Shown in pieces: positions 31,857-40,642 of a stretch of DNA of 64,000 bases (within the stretch, counting starts at the first letter, position 1; each line of letters begins with the position of its first letter). Made by a program: the position numbers and the translations under genes. The DNA comes from JAAGZL01 sp050291365 (GTDB taxonomy: Bacteria > Pseudomonadota > Gammaproteobacteria > Chromatiales > Chromatiaceae): assembly GCA_050291365.1 (NCBI GenBank), contig JBNKJS010000026.1, forward strand, positions 1-64,000. Reading direction: 5' to 3'. The notes under the pieces are model-generated. The model searched no databases. It saw only the letters and a program-made list of their open reading frames with translations, and was not told where the DNA came from.

Positions 31857-32186
31857 TTAGACATCTGCCTGTTCTAGACCCTTTATTCCAGTCCCGTTTC
31901 TGTGACTGGTACTTTTCTCTTTGTATTTTTTCACCTGCCGGTCCAGTTTATCTACCAGCCCGTCAATTGCAGCATACATGTCTTCCTGAGTCGAGTCGGC
32001 AAACACATCTGCACCGTTTAAATGTAGCGTAGCTTCTGCTTTCTGGCGAAGTTTTTCTACACTTAGAATGACATGGACATTGGTTACTTGGTCAAAATGG
32101 CGTTCTAGACGCTCAAATTTTGTATCAACGTACTCTCTGAGGGCTTTTGTAATATCAATGTGGTGACCGGTCAGACTAATCTGCAT
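31857..32186 (-). CDS. hpf: Ribosome hibernation promoting factor, short form
   Basis: 109 aa member of the HPF/YfiA family that binds the small ribosomal subunit in stationary phase. ITGHHIDIT-type N-terminus (here LTGHHIDITKALREYV) and the DMYAAIDGLVDKLDRQVKKYK helix are typical. The C-terminal dimerisation domain of long HPF is absent. It lies between rpoN and ptsN, its usual place. Confidence 0.94.
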   Translation of the reverse strand: MQISLTGHHIDITKALREYVDTKFERLERHFDQVTNVHVILSVEKLRQKAEATLHLNGADVFADSTQEDMYAAIDGLVDKLDRQVKKYKEKSTSHRNGTGIKGLEQADV

Positions 32187-32210
32187 GGCTTACTCCTTGG
32201 TTCATAGCGT

Positions 32211-33689
32211 CTATACTAGACGCTTTCTTTCGTTTGATGGCGGTATGGCCATCGCTTCTCGATATTTGGCAACTGTTCTACGGGCTATATTAATGCCCTG
32301 TTCTCCCAGAATGCCAGCTATCTTGTTGTCGCTTAAAGGTTTATTCGGTTTCTCGGCGGTTATCAGTTTCTTGATGAGAGCCCTGATCGCAGTGGCCGAG
32401 CACTCTCCACCGCTACTGGTGCCTACGTGGCTGGAGAAGAAGTATTTGAACTCCAGGGTCCCTCTGGGTGTATGCATATATTTGTTCGTGGTGACCCTGG
32501 AAATGGTAGACTCATGCATCTCTACCGCCTCGGCAATATCCCTAAGTACCAGTGGTCGCATTGCTTCCTCTCCATAGTCAAAAAAGCCTCTTTGAAACTC
32601 TACAATTTTGGTGGCGACTTTTAGCAGGGTTTCGTTTCTACTTACCAGACTTTTTATGAACCAGCGAGCTTCTTGCAGGTGATTCTTCAGATAGTTGTTG
32701 TCGTCGCTCTGGTCAGCACGCTTGATCAGATTGGCGTATTCCGCATTTACCCTTAACCTGGGGGTGGTGCTTGGGTTGAGTTCGACCAGCCATTGCCCCT
32801 TTTTTCTGGTTACGAATACGTCTGGGATTACATACCTCGGTTCGGCCTCGGCGATGGAGGTGCCTGGATGTGGGTTGAGAGAGCGTATCAGATTGGTTAT
32901 CTGTTTTAGTTCTTCGTCGTTAATCTTGAGACGGCGTTTTATCTGATTATGGTCCTGGCGGGCCAAAAAATCGAAGTGATTATCAACTAGCTCAATGGCC
33001 TCATTTAGCCATGGGGTATCACTTTTCAGCTGATGTAGCTGCAACAGGAGACACTCTTTGGGGTTTCTGGCCGCAACGCCTGGTGGGTCATATTGCTGAA
33101 CTCTATGCAGTACCGCCTCAACTTCATCGAGCTGAATATCTTCATGGGCTACAGCCATGAGGATGTCTTCCAATTCACAGGTCAGATAGCCGTCATCACT
33201 AATGCTGTCGATTATAGTGGTGGCAATCGCATGATCGGTTTCACTAAATGGGGTGAGCTGCATCTGCCAGGTAAGATGATCATGTAGGGTTTGGCTATTG
33301 CTGCATTGTGTCAGGTAGTCAGCATTGCTGCTCTCTTTTATTTGGCTGGAGCCGGATGATGGCGGCGTAGCACTGTCGTAGATATCATCCCAGGCACTGT
33401 CAACGGGCAACTCATCAGGTAGGTCGTTTGACTCCGGGTTAAGCTCATTTTCGTTGTTGCCGATGTCTGTTTTTGTCTCTTCATCGGCCTCTCCTCGACT
33501 GATGCTGTCGGCCATATGCTCCTTGCCTGCTGCATCCTCTTCTGTTTCCAGCATCAGGTTAGAATCCAGGGCCTCCTGGATTTCCTGCTGCAGGTCGAGT
33601 GTGGAGAGCTGCAACAGGCGGATAGCCTGTTGCAGTTGGGGTGTCATTGTTAGATGTTGCCCAAGGCGAAGCTGTAGTGTCTGCTTCAT
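32211..33689 (-). CDS. rpoN: RNA polymerase sigma-54 factor
   Basis: 492 aa. The glutamine-rich N-terminal activator-binding region (LGQHLTMTPQLQQAIRLLQLS), the acidic linker, the core-binding domain and the C-terminal RpoN box ARRTVAKYRE (about 469-478) are all present. It is needed for enhancer-dependent genes, including, in many relatives, pilin transcription. A 285-base spacer precedes it, so it probably has its own promoter within the lpt-rpoN-pts cluster. Confidence 0.97.
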   Translation of the reverse strand: MKQTLQLRLGQHLTMTPQLQQAIRLLQLSTLDLQQEIQEALDSNLMLETEEDAAGKEHMADSISRGEADEETKTDIGNNENELNPESNDLPDELPVDSAWDDIYDSATPPSSGSSQIKESSNADYLTQCSNSQTLHDHLTWQMQLTPFSETDHAIATTIIDSISDDGYLTCELEDILMAVAHEDIQLDEVEAVLHRVQQYDPPGVAARNPKECLLLQLHQLKSDTPWLNEAIELVDNHFDFLARQDHNQIKRRLKINDEELKQITNLIRSLNPHPGTSIAEAEPRYVIPDVFVTRKKGQWLVELNPSTTPRLRVNAEYANLIKRADQSDDNNYLKNHLQEARWFIKSLVSRNETLLKVATKIVEFQRGFFDYGEEAMRPLVLRDIAEAVEMHESTISRVTTNKYMHTPRGTLEFKYFFSSHVGTSSGGECSATAIRALIKKLITAEKPNKPLSDNKIAGILGEQGINIARRTVAKYREAMAIPPSNERKRLV

Positions 33690-33974
33690 GTAGTGTTGCT
33701 ACGGAAAAAATTGGTACACATTTTGTATGTTCTCACACCTACATTCTAGTAAAAACTACGTCTTAGGTGCAGGGGCAAGAGAGAATTTTATTTCGATTTT
33801 GGCTGATGCTGGTCAATAATTCGGTGGATTTTTGTTTGTTTCTGTTTGTCTGTATTTGAGCTAAATTGTTGATGATTGCCTAATAATTGATTAATTTAGC
33901 GGATAAGTGGAGTAAATGCACTAAATATTAGCGATAATTTGGCGTAATCAGTGCATAAAACCCATAACTACCGG

Positions 33975-34700
33975 CTAGAGGCTGAAGCTCTTGCCCAGAT
34001 ATACCAGACGCACCTCTTCGTTATCCAGGATCGCATTAGGGTCACCTTCGGCAATGATTTTACCCTCATTGATGATATAGGCCCGGTCACATATACCAAG
34101 GGTTTCCCGTACATTATGGTCAGTAATAAGTATGCCGATGCCTCTGTTGGCAAGGGCTTTTATTATCTTCTGTATATCCACCACCGATATCGGGTCGACC
34201 CCGGCAAAAGGCTCATCCAGCAGGATAAACCTGGGGTTAACGGCTAGGGCGCGGGCTATCTCCAGGCGTCTGCGTTCACCACCAGAGAGGCCCATTGCAA
34301 TGTTCTCCCGTAGATGACTTAGGTTAAAGTCCTGTAGTAACTGATCGCAGATCTCTTCCCGCTGCTCTTTTGATAGCTCCGGGTTAGTCTCAAGTATGGC
34401 TAGGATATTGTCATGCACATTCAGCTTGCGAAAAACAGATGGCTCCTGGGCCAGATAGCTCAGCCCTCGTTGAGCGCGATGGTGCATAGAGAGTTGAGAG
34501 ATATTTTCGTCTCCCATATATATCGATCCATGTTCCACCGGTATTAGGCCTGCGATCATATAGAAGCTGGTGGTTTTGCCTGCGCCGTTGGGTCCAAGCA
34601 GACCTACCACCTCTCCATTTAATACCTCAAGGGAGACTCCTTTAACAACGGAGCGGCTACGATAGTGTTTTTCTAAGTCGAGGGCGGCTAGACGAGTCAT
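33975..34700 (-). CDS. lptB: LPS transport ATPase LptB
   Basis: 241 aa ABC ATPase powering LPS extraction from the inner membrane with LptFG. Walker A GPNGAGKTTSFYM, signature LSGGERRRLEIARA and Walker B FILLDEPFAGVD are intact. It overlaps lptA by four bases. rpoN follows after 285 bases. Confidence 0.96.
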   Translation of the reverse strand: MTRLAALDLEKHYRSRSVVKGVSLEVLNGEVVGLLGPNGAGKTTSFYMIAGLIPVEHGSIYMGDENISQLSMHHRAQRGLSYLAQEPSVFRKLNVHDNILAILETNPELSKEQREEICDQLLQDFNLSHLRENIAMGLSGGERRRLEIARALAVNPRFILLDEPFAGVDPISVVDIQKIIKALANRGIGILITDHNVRETLGICDRAYIINEGKIIAEGDPNAILDNEEVRLVYLGKSFSL

Positions 34701-35212
34701 TGGCTATCTTTTTTTGATTTGATGGTTACACGAACCCGTTGTTTACCCTTGGCGCTGGTGCCGCCCTTAATCATGGATTTTTTACGGTCATAGGCGATAC
34801 GATCACTCTTGAAGGTGTCTTTGTCCTGGGTGAGTACGGCATTTCCGATGAGATATAGCATATCGCTGTCAACATCATACTCCATGCGTGAACTACGTCC
34901 CTTAACTGGCTTCTTGCCATTCTGTGATTTTTGGGTGATTCGAACCGGTCTACCTACAGCCTTTATCTGGTCTGATTTGGTCTCATGCTGTATTACGGTT
35001 ACTTTGTCTGCGTCTATGCGGATACTGCCTTGGATAAGAACCACATTGCCCTTGTATATGCTTTTACCGCTTCCTTCATCAATCTCCACGCTGTCAGCTT
35101 CAACCTCAATAGGCTTGCTTACATCACTCTCCAGGGCCATGGCTACTAAGGGGGAACAGGCCAGAAGCAGGGTTGCTAATAGTGCTTTTAATATCTTATT
35201 AGTTGACCTCAT
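34697..35212 (-). CDS. lptA: LPS transport periplasmic protein LptA
   Basis: 171 aa, with a signal peptide (about 1-26, ending LVAMALES) and an OstA-like beta-jellyroll that bridges the periplasm for LPS. Repeated beta-strands such as KSIYKGNVVLIQGSIRIDAD are typical. The C-terminal tail is strongly basic. The gene overlaps lptC by 14 bases and lptB by four. Confidence 0.92.
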   Translation of the reverse strand: MRSTNKILKALLATLLLACSPLVAMALESDVSKPIEVEADSVEIDEGSGKSIYKGNVVLIQGSIRIDADKVTVIQHETKSDQIKAVGRPVRITQKSQNGKKPVKGRSSRMEYDVDSDMLYLIGNAVLTQDKDTFKSDRIAYDRKKSMIKGGTSAKGKQRVRVTIKSKKDSQ

Positions 35213-35762
35213 ATTTTCCTCTTACTTTCGCGGGAAATTTAATCCGCATGGGCGTGGTTAGCCAGGCCTGCATCCCTTTTGATTTAATCCAATTATCAGG
35301 AGTGGTAATGGTAATCGACTCCTCGGTCTCAGCATAGTTCTGTTTTGGCTGTACTCTTAGATTACGCGTAACTACATGTACCGGGTTGGAATCAGCTGTC
35401 TTTGGCCGGTCCATGGTTACCTTACCCTGGAGCAGTAGTAGTTCTCCATCACCAGAGAGCCAGCCATCCTCAGATTGAATCTTCCACTTTGGAACGCTTG
35501 CCTCAAATATGGTTATGTGTGGCTCATCCAGTTCCGTGGTGTCATCATCCGGATAGTGGATCATGCGTTTAGCGCTGAGTCTCTTATTTGGCTTGCCATC
35601 TTCCCCCATCAGCGTAGTGGTGAAGTTTTTAAGGTAGTAATCCATCTTATGCTCTTCAGAGGCGCTCCTGGGCTCCTCTTCGGTTGTTACGGATACGATC
35701 CAGCCAGAACCCAGAGCAAGTATGGCCAGGATGATTCCGATAATTAGATTTTTCTGTCCCAT
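35199..35762 (-). CDS. lptC: LPS export protein LptC
   Basis: 187 aa bitopic inner-membrane protein: one N-terminal span (about 5-24) and a periplasmic domain (YYLKNFTTTLMGEDG region) that receives LPS from LptBFG and passes it to LptA. Position between kdsC and lptA supports the call, as the sequence is weakly conserved in this family. Confidence 0.9.
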   Translation of the reverse strand: MGQKNLIIGIILAILALGSGWIVSVTTEEEPRSASEEHKMDYYLKNFTTTLMGEDGKPNKRLSAKRMIHYPDDDTTELDEPHITIFEASVPKWKIQSEDGWLSGDGELLLLQGKVTMDRPKTADSNPVHVVTRNLRVQPKQNYAETEESITITTPDNWIKSKGMQAWLTTPMRIKFPAKVRGKYEVN

Positions 35763-35773
35763 ACCTGTCCTGA

Positions 35774-36292
35774 TTAGTACCTGGCTAGGATGTCATCATA
35801 GGTGTGCTGGGCCTGCATTATCACCTCACACACTTCCCGCGCAGCGCCCTTGCCGCCAGCTGCGGTGGTTTGCCAGTCTGACTGTTCCACTACCTCTTTA
35901 GCTGCATCCTGCACCGCGATGGATAATCCAACCTCACGCATGATACATAGATCCAGCAGGTCATCTCCCACATATGCAATCTGAGAAGGTTCCAGTTTTA
36001 GCTTCTTCTTCAGCTCAGTGAACGCTTTGAGCTTGTCCCTCTGTCCCTGATAGACATGTTTGATGCCGAGACTCTGCATGCGATTTGCTACAACCAATGA
36101 GTTTCTGGCAGATATGATTCCAATATCCACCCCTGAGGCCAGTAGCATCTTCATTCCATGGCCATCTTTTGCATTGAAGGCCTTATACTCCTGGCCATCA
36201 TCACCCATGATCAGGCTGCCGTCGGTCAGCACCCCGTCTACGTCGAATATCACTAGACGAATCTGTTTGATTTTTTCTGTTATCTGAGTCAT
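35774..36292 (-). CDS. kdsC: 3-deoxy-D-manno-octulosonate 8-phosphate phosphatase
   Basis: 172 aa HAD-superfamily phosphatase releasing Kdo for LPS inner core. The nucleophile motif is FDVDGVLTDG at about 16-25, and YVGDDLLDL carries the C-terminal acidic residues. It lies 20 bases after kdsD and 11 before lptC. Confidence 0.95.
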   Translation of the reverse strand: MTQITEKIKQIRLVIFDVDGVLTDGSLIMGDDGQEYKAFNAKDGHGMKMLLASGVDIGIISARNSLVVANRMQSLGIKHVYQGQRDKLKAFTELKKKLKLEPSQIAYVGDDLLDLCIMREVGLSIAVQDAAKEVVEQSDWQTTAAGGKGAAREVCEVIMQAQHTYDDILARY

Positions 36293-36312
36293 TCAGTTAT
36301 TTACGAGCTGGT

Positions 36313-37311
36313 TCATACCACGCCTGCTCTCAGCAGGTCGTGCATGTTTATTGCGCCTATGAGACGCCTCTCCTTATCCACTATCGGTATGGCGTTAATC
36401 TTTTTTTTCTGCATGATCTGCAGGGCCTCAGCTGCGAGCATGTCGGCCTCTGCTACCTCACACGGGCTGGTCATGACTTCGGAAATGCCGCAGTTGTGTA
36501 TATCAATACCCTGATCCAGGGTGCGTCTTAGATCGCCGTCAGTATATACCCCAATGACACTGTTCTCTTCATCTACCACTACGGTCATGCCTAGCCCTTT
36601 GTCGGTCATCTCCATCAGGCCTTCGCGCAAAGAGGCATCTGCCTTCACACGTGGGATCTTCGTGCCTGAGTGCATGATATCACCTATGTGTAGAAGTAGC
36701 CGGCGACCTAGGGTTCCACCGGGATGGGACTTGGCAAAATCATCTTCGGTAAACCCGCGTGACTCCAGCAGGGCGATGGCCAGGGCGTCTCCCATTACCA
36801 GGGCAGCCGTGGTACTGGATGTTGGGGCAAGATTCAGCGGGCAGGCCTCCTGTTCTACGCTTACATCAATATGAATGTCCGCTTCTCTGGCTAGATTTGA
36901 ACTACTGTTGCCGGTCATGGCTATCAGTGGCGCACCCAGGCGCTTTATTAGAGGGATAATGGTCAGTAGTTCCCTGGTTTCCCCAGAATTGGAGAGTGCC
37001 AGGACTACATCGCTGGCGGTGATCATACCCAGATCTCCATGGCTGGCCTCACCCGGATGTACAAAAAATGCCGGGCTTCCAGTACTGGCCAGGGTTGCTG
37101 CGATCTTGTGGCCTATATGTCCAGACTTACCCATGCCCAGGACCACAATTCTTCCCTTGCAGCCCAGCATGTAGCAGCAGGCGCGGGCGAAGTCGTGGTT
37201 TACCCGTTCGGTCAGTGACTGGACCGCGTTGGTCTCATGGCGGACAACAGCTTGCCCTAGAGCCTGTAGCCGTTCTGATTCATCGTCCGATAGTGGTAGC
37301 TCGTGGTGCAT
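36313..37311 (-). CDS. kdsD: Arabinose 5-phosphate isomerase
   Basis: 332 aa: an N-terminal SIS sugar isomerase domain (VLGMGKSGHIGHK, HPGEASHGDLG) and two C-terminal CBS domains (about 205-330). It converts ribulose 5-phosphate to arabinose 5-phosphate for Kdo synthesis. Standard length; nine bases after the yrbG-type antiporter. Confidence 0.95.
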   Translation of the reverse strand: MHHELPLSDDESERLQALGQAVVRHETNAVQSLTERVNHDFARACCYMLGCKGRIVVLGMGKSGHIGHKIAATLASTGSPAFFVHPGEASHGDLGMITASDVVLALSNSGETRELLTIIPLIKRLGAPLIAMTGNSSSNLAREADIHIDVSVEQEACPLNLAPTSSTTAALVMGDALAIALLESRGFTEDDFAKSHPGGTLGRRLLLHIGDIMHSGTKIPRVKADASLREGLMEMTDKGLGMTVVVDEENSVIGVYTDGDLRRTLDQGIDIHNCGISEVMTSPCEVAEADMLAAEALQIMQKKKINAIPIVDKERRLIGAINMHDLLRAGVV

Positions 37312-37320
37312 GATCTCTAT

Positions 37321-38295
37321 TTATAAGATTTGTTGGATGCCTAAAAATAGCATTCCCTGATATCCGATGAAAGCAGTTAAGAGCAAAAGTCCTTCCAGGC
37401 GGTTGATTCTGCCATTTTTGCGGAAGCCGTAGCTCATTATGAACATCAATAAGGTCAGGCCGATCATCACCGGCATGTCTCTGGACATGATATCTGAACT
37501 GAAGTTCCCAGGGGCGATCAGACCCGGCATGGGTAGTACTGCCAGCAGGTTATACATGTTGGAGCCGATGATGTTGCCGATGGCGATGTCATGTTCATTT
37601 TTCAGTGCGCTGGTGACGCCTGCGGCCAGTTCCGGCAGACTGGTTCCCAATGCCACTATGGTTAAGCCGATAATCAGATCGCTTACTCCAAATTCATGGG
37701 CGATATTTACTGCGCCCCAGACCAGCATGCGAGAACTTAGCAAAAGTAGTGTCAGACCCAATAGAAACCAGGTGACTGCCCTACCGGTAGACATGTCTTC
37801 AGGTATCTCAGCGTCATACTCAATCTTCATGGGGTCGCTGCTACGACTGCCTATGCCTATGCGGACCATTCCATATAGCACCAATAGCAACGCTGCGATG
37901 AGTATCGCCGCGTCCAGGCGATCCAGCGACCCATCCAGCATCAGCAGCGTAGCCAACAGACATACCGCTAGCAGCATAGGGTACTCGCGCTTCAAGGTGT
38001 TTGAGTGTACCGTAAGGGGCGCAACTATGGCGGTAATTCCAAGAATGAGGGCTATATTCGCGATATTGGAGCCCAGGGCGTTACCTATGGCTAGTCCTGG
38101 ATTGCCTTGAATTGATGCCACGGCAGAGACCAGCACCTCCGGTGCGGAGGTGCCGAAGCCGACAATGGTAAGTCCAATCAGTAGAGGCGAAACCCCTAGA
38201 TTGCGCGCTATAGCGCTGGCGCCGATAATAAATCGGTCAGAACCCCATACCAGGATGGCGAAGCCAGAGATGATTGCTGCAAGGTCTAATATCAT
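37321..38295 (-). CDS. yrbG: Calcium/cation antiporter (CaCA family, YrbG type)
   Basis: 324 aa inner-membrane protein with about ten spans. The two alpha repeats are clear: GFGTSAPEVLVSA with GNALGSNIANIALI, and ALGTSLPELAAGV with GNIIGSNMYNLL. It exchanges cations for sodium or protons. It is located in front of kdsD, as in E. coli, and starts two bases after the DUF4426 gene stop. Confidence 0.92.
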   Translation of the reverse strand: MILDLAAIISGFAILVWGSDRFIIGASAIARNLGVSPLLIGLTIVGFGTSAPEVLVSAVASIQGNPGLAIGNALGSNIANIALILGITAIVAPLTVHSNTLKREYPMLLAVCLLATLLMLDGSLDRLDAAILIAALLLVLYGMVRIGIGSRSSDPMKIEYDAEIPEDMSTGRAVTWFLLGLTLLLLSSRMLVWGAVNIAHEFGVSDLIIGLTIVALGTSLPELAAGVTSALKNEHDIAIGNIIGSNMYNLLAVLPMPGLIAPGNFSSDIMSRDMPVMIGLTLLMFIMSYGFRKNGRINRLEGLLLLTAFIGYQGMLFLGIQQIL

Positions 38296-38297
38296 TA

Positions 38298-38747
38298 TTA
38301 GTCGATATAGAACTGCTGGCTGAATCTGGCGTGTATGGGAGTCTCTTCGCCCTCAGGGGTTACCTCAAGAGTGAAATTCACAATCTCCCGGTCTATCACT
38401 GGAAAGTCTCCAATGTAGTAGATGGCGCCATCTTCAACTATTTCCGCCAGGGTTATCTGCTTTGGTACGCCGCTTAGGGCCATTGCCTGAATCTTAACTT
38501 TGGCCTTAACTGGGGTCCCTTCGGTGCCATGTTTCTCTTTAATGACGCTGATATTGATCAGTCCCCGGAATTTACTGCGCTGAATATTGTATGCCTTGGC
38601 TATGGCTGGAGTCAGAAAATCAGATTTCAACGCGTTGTGATGAACAGTGTAACCTCCGCCGCTGGTGCTGTTTTCTGCGAGCACCGATGAGGCAAACGCA
38701 AATAAGAGGCAAAGTAGATAGGCTTGTATTTTGCTGTTAATTCTCAT
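38298..38747 (-). CDS. DUF4426 periplasmic protein
   Basis: 149 aa, with a signal peptide (about 1-24, SSVLAENS) and a beta-rich domain (TVHHNALKSDFLTPAIAKAY at its start). DUF4426 proteins follow metXW in Pseudomonas and relatives, as here; function unknown. A 92-base spacer separates it from metW, while yrbG follows after two bases. Confidence 0.85.
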   Translation of the reverse strand: MRINSKIQAYLLCLLFAFASSVLAENSTSGGGYTVHHNALKSDFLTPAIAKAYNIQRSKFRGLINISVIKEKHGTEGTPVKAKVKIQAMALSGVPKQITLAEIVEDGAIYYIGDFPVIDREIVNFTLEVTPEGEETPIHARFSQQFYID

Positions 38748-38839
38748 GGATTATATCTATATCTGTCTTAGAGTTGTCTTAGGTAGTAAGTTCAACTCAT
38801 TGGTTATTGATTTATGATTGTCTATGTTTTTACATTCCG

Positions 38840-39430
38840 TCAGCTACGCTGACAACGGAAGATGGCAATCTCACCCAGTAGGTTGGGTAGCAGATCTATG
38901 TTTGCTCGATGTGCATGGTCAACAGCTATCCGCTCTAAAATCCTTATGTCATGGGCATGACAAAGGTTTTCAAAATCTTTAACAGTACACAGATGGATGT
39001 TCATGGTGTCATACCATTGGGCCGGAAGAGTTCTGGATACAGGCATCCTGCCGCCGAATCCCAGTTGCAGGCGGTTTTTCCAGTAGCCGAAATTGGGGAA
39101 GGTGACTATGCCCTCGCGTCCCACCCGCAGCATCTCATTAAACAGGCGGTCCGGGAAATGCACTGCCTGGAGAGTCTGAGTCATGATTACATAATCGAAT
39201 GACTGTTCATCAAAATCACTCAGTCCCGCATCCAGATCACGCTGTATTACGTTTATCCCTTTGCGCAGGCACTGGATGATATTGTCCTGCTCAATCTCAA
39301 GGCCATAGCCGGTGACATCCAGTTCATCACGCAGCATACAGAGTAGGGTACCATCACCGCAGCCCAGGTCGAGCACACGGGATCCGGGTTTGATCCACTG
39401 TTTGATATTGGCTAGGTCCGGTCTTTGCAT
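38840..39430 (-). CDS. metW: Methionine biosynthesis protein MetW
   Basis: 196 aa SAM-methyltransferase-like protein required with MetX for homoserine acylation in many proteobacteria. Motif I is VLDLGCGDGTLL; NFGYWKNRLQLGFGGRMPVS is diagnostic of MetW. Its start and the metX stop share one base, so translation is coupled. Confidence 0.94.
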   Translation of the reverse strand: MQRPDLANIKQWIKPGSRVLDLGCGDGTLLCMLRDELDVTGYGLEIEQDNIIQCLRKGINVIQRDLDAGLSDFDEQSFDYVIMTQTLQAVHFPDRLFNEMLRVGREGIVTFPNFGYWKNRLQLGFGGRMPVSRTLPAQWYDTMNIHLCTVKDFENLCHAHDIRILERIAVDHAHRANIDLLPNLLGEIAIFRCQRS

Positions 39431-40575
39431 TATGCCCGCACCTCTTCATCTATCTCGTCCATATATGAACTCAGAAGTTGCATATAGTATTCGATAGGCA
39501 TCAGAAAGGCGTCATGTCCGCCCGATGCCTCCACCTCCCCGTAGCTGACCTGACGTTTGGCATCAATCAGGGCCTTGACGATCTCCTTGGAGCGCTCAGG
39601 GGCAAAACGCCAGTCGCTGGTGAATGAGATTACCAGAAACTTGGCTGTGGCTTGTCTCAATGCGGCGACCAGGTCATTGTCATACTCACTTGCCGGATCG
39701 AAGTAGTCCAGGGCCTTGGTCATCAGCAGATAGCTGTTGGCATCGAAACGGTTTACAAAGGATTGGCCCTGGTAGCGCAGATAGCTCTCCACCTGAAACT
39801 CTACATTGAAATCGTAGTTAAGTTGTCCCTCGCGCAACTCCCGCCCGAATTTAGCACGCATGGCGTCATCAGATAGATATGTGATATGCCCCAGCATACG
39901 CGCCAGCATCAGGCCGCGCCGGGGTAGGGTGTCGTGGGAGTAGAAGTGGCCGCCGTGGAAATCTGGATCGGAAAGAATGGCCTGTCTGGCCACCTCATTG
40001 AAGCCGATATTTTGGGCTGACAGTTTGGACGCTGCCGCAATAACCAGTGCGTGTCCGACCTGGTCTGGATAATCTATGGTCCATTGCAGGGCTTGCATGC
40101 CACCAAGGCTGCCGCCTATGACGGCGGCCCACTTATTAATCCCCAGACTTTGCATCAAGGCATGCTGGGTCTTTACCCAATCCTTTACCGTTACTATGGG
40201 GAAGTCCGGTCCGTAGAAGTTGCCGGTTTCCGGGTTGATGGTGTTGGGGCCAGTTGAACCCTTGCAGCTACCTATGTTATTGACCGATACCACATAAAAT
40301 TTATTGGTATCGAACGGTTTCCCCGGGCCTATGCAGCTATCCCACCAGCCTGGTTTTTTATCACCCTCGTAGAATCCAGCCGCATGATGGTCGCCTGAGA
40401 GGGCGTGGCAGATAAGCAGGGCATTGCTTTTTGCTGAATTCAGTTCGCCATAGGTCTCATAAACCAGTTCATATCCGGGCAGGGTGCGGCCACTGATCAG
40501 AGAGATCGGCTCATGGAAAATCTTACTTTGTGGTGCTACTAGTCCGACAGAGTCGGAGGGGAATGGCTCGGACAT
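39430..40575 (-). CDS. metX: Homoserine O-acyltransferase MetX
   Basis: 381 aa alpha/beta hydrolase-fold enzyme activating homoserine for methionine synthesis. The nucleophile is S156 in GGSLGGMQAL; the C-terminal GGHDAFLMP contains the catalytic histidine. MetX proteins that pair with MetW in gammaproteobacteria are often succinyl- rather than acetyltransferases, and I cannot settle which from sequence alone. Confidence 0.94.
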   Translation of the reverse strand: MSEPFPSDSVGLVAPQSKIFHEPISLISGRTLPGYELVYETYGELNSAKSNALLICHALSGDHHAAGFYEGDKKPGWWDSCIGPGKPFDTNKFYVVSVNNIGSCKGSTGPNTINPETGNFYGPDFPIVTVKDWVKTQHALMQSLGINKWAAVIGGSLGGMQALQWTIDYPDQVGHALVIAAASKLSAQNIGFNEVARQAILSDPDFHGGHFYSHDTLPRRGLMLARMLGHITYLSDDAMRAKFGRELREGQLNYDFNVEFQVESYLRYQGQSFVNRFDANSYLLMTKALDYFDPASEYDNDLVAALRQATAKFLVISFTSDWRFAPERSKEIVKALIDAKRQVSYGEVEASGGHDAFLMPIEYYMQLLSSYMDEIDEEVRA

Positions 40576-40642
40576 TTGGTTTCAGGCTGCTTTAGTTTAT
40601 TACCGCAGCAGTCTAACATGACGCAACCTCGGTTCATATGTG

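Noticed and set aside
33690..33974. Possible small gene or RNA between lptB and rpoN
   Set aside because: The AT-rich spacer has only a weak seven-base inverted repeat (CTAAATT/AATTTAG) and no plausible frame; most likely just the rpoN promoter region.
40576..40642. SAM riboswitch or MetJ box upstream of metX
   Set aside because: The 67-base spacer contains no AGACGTCT-type met boxes and is too short for a SAM aptamer with an expression platform.
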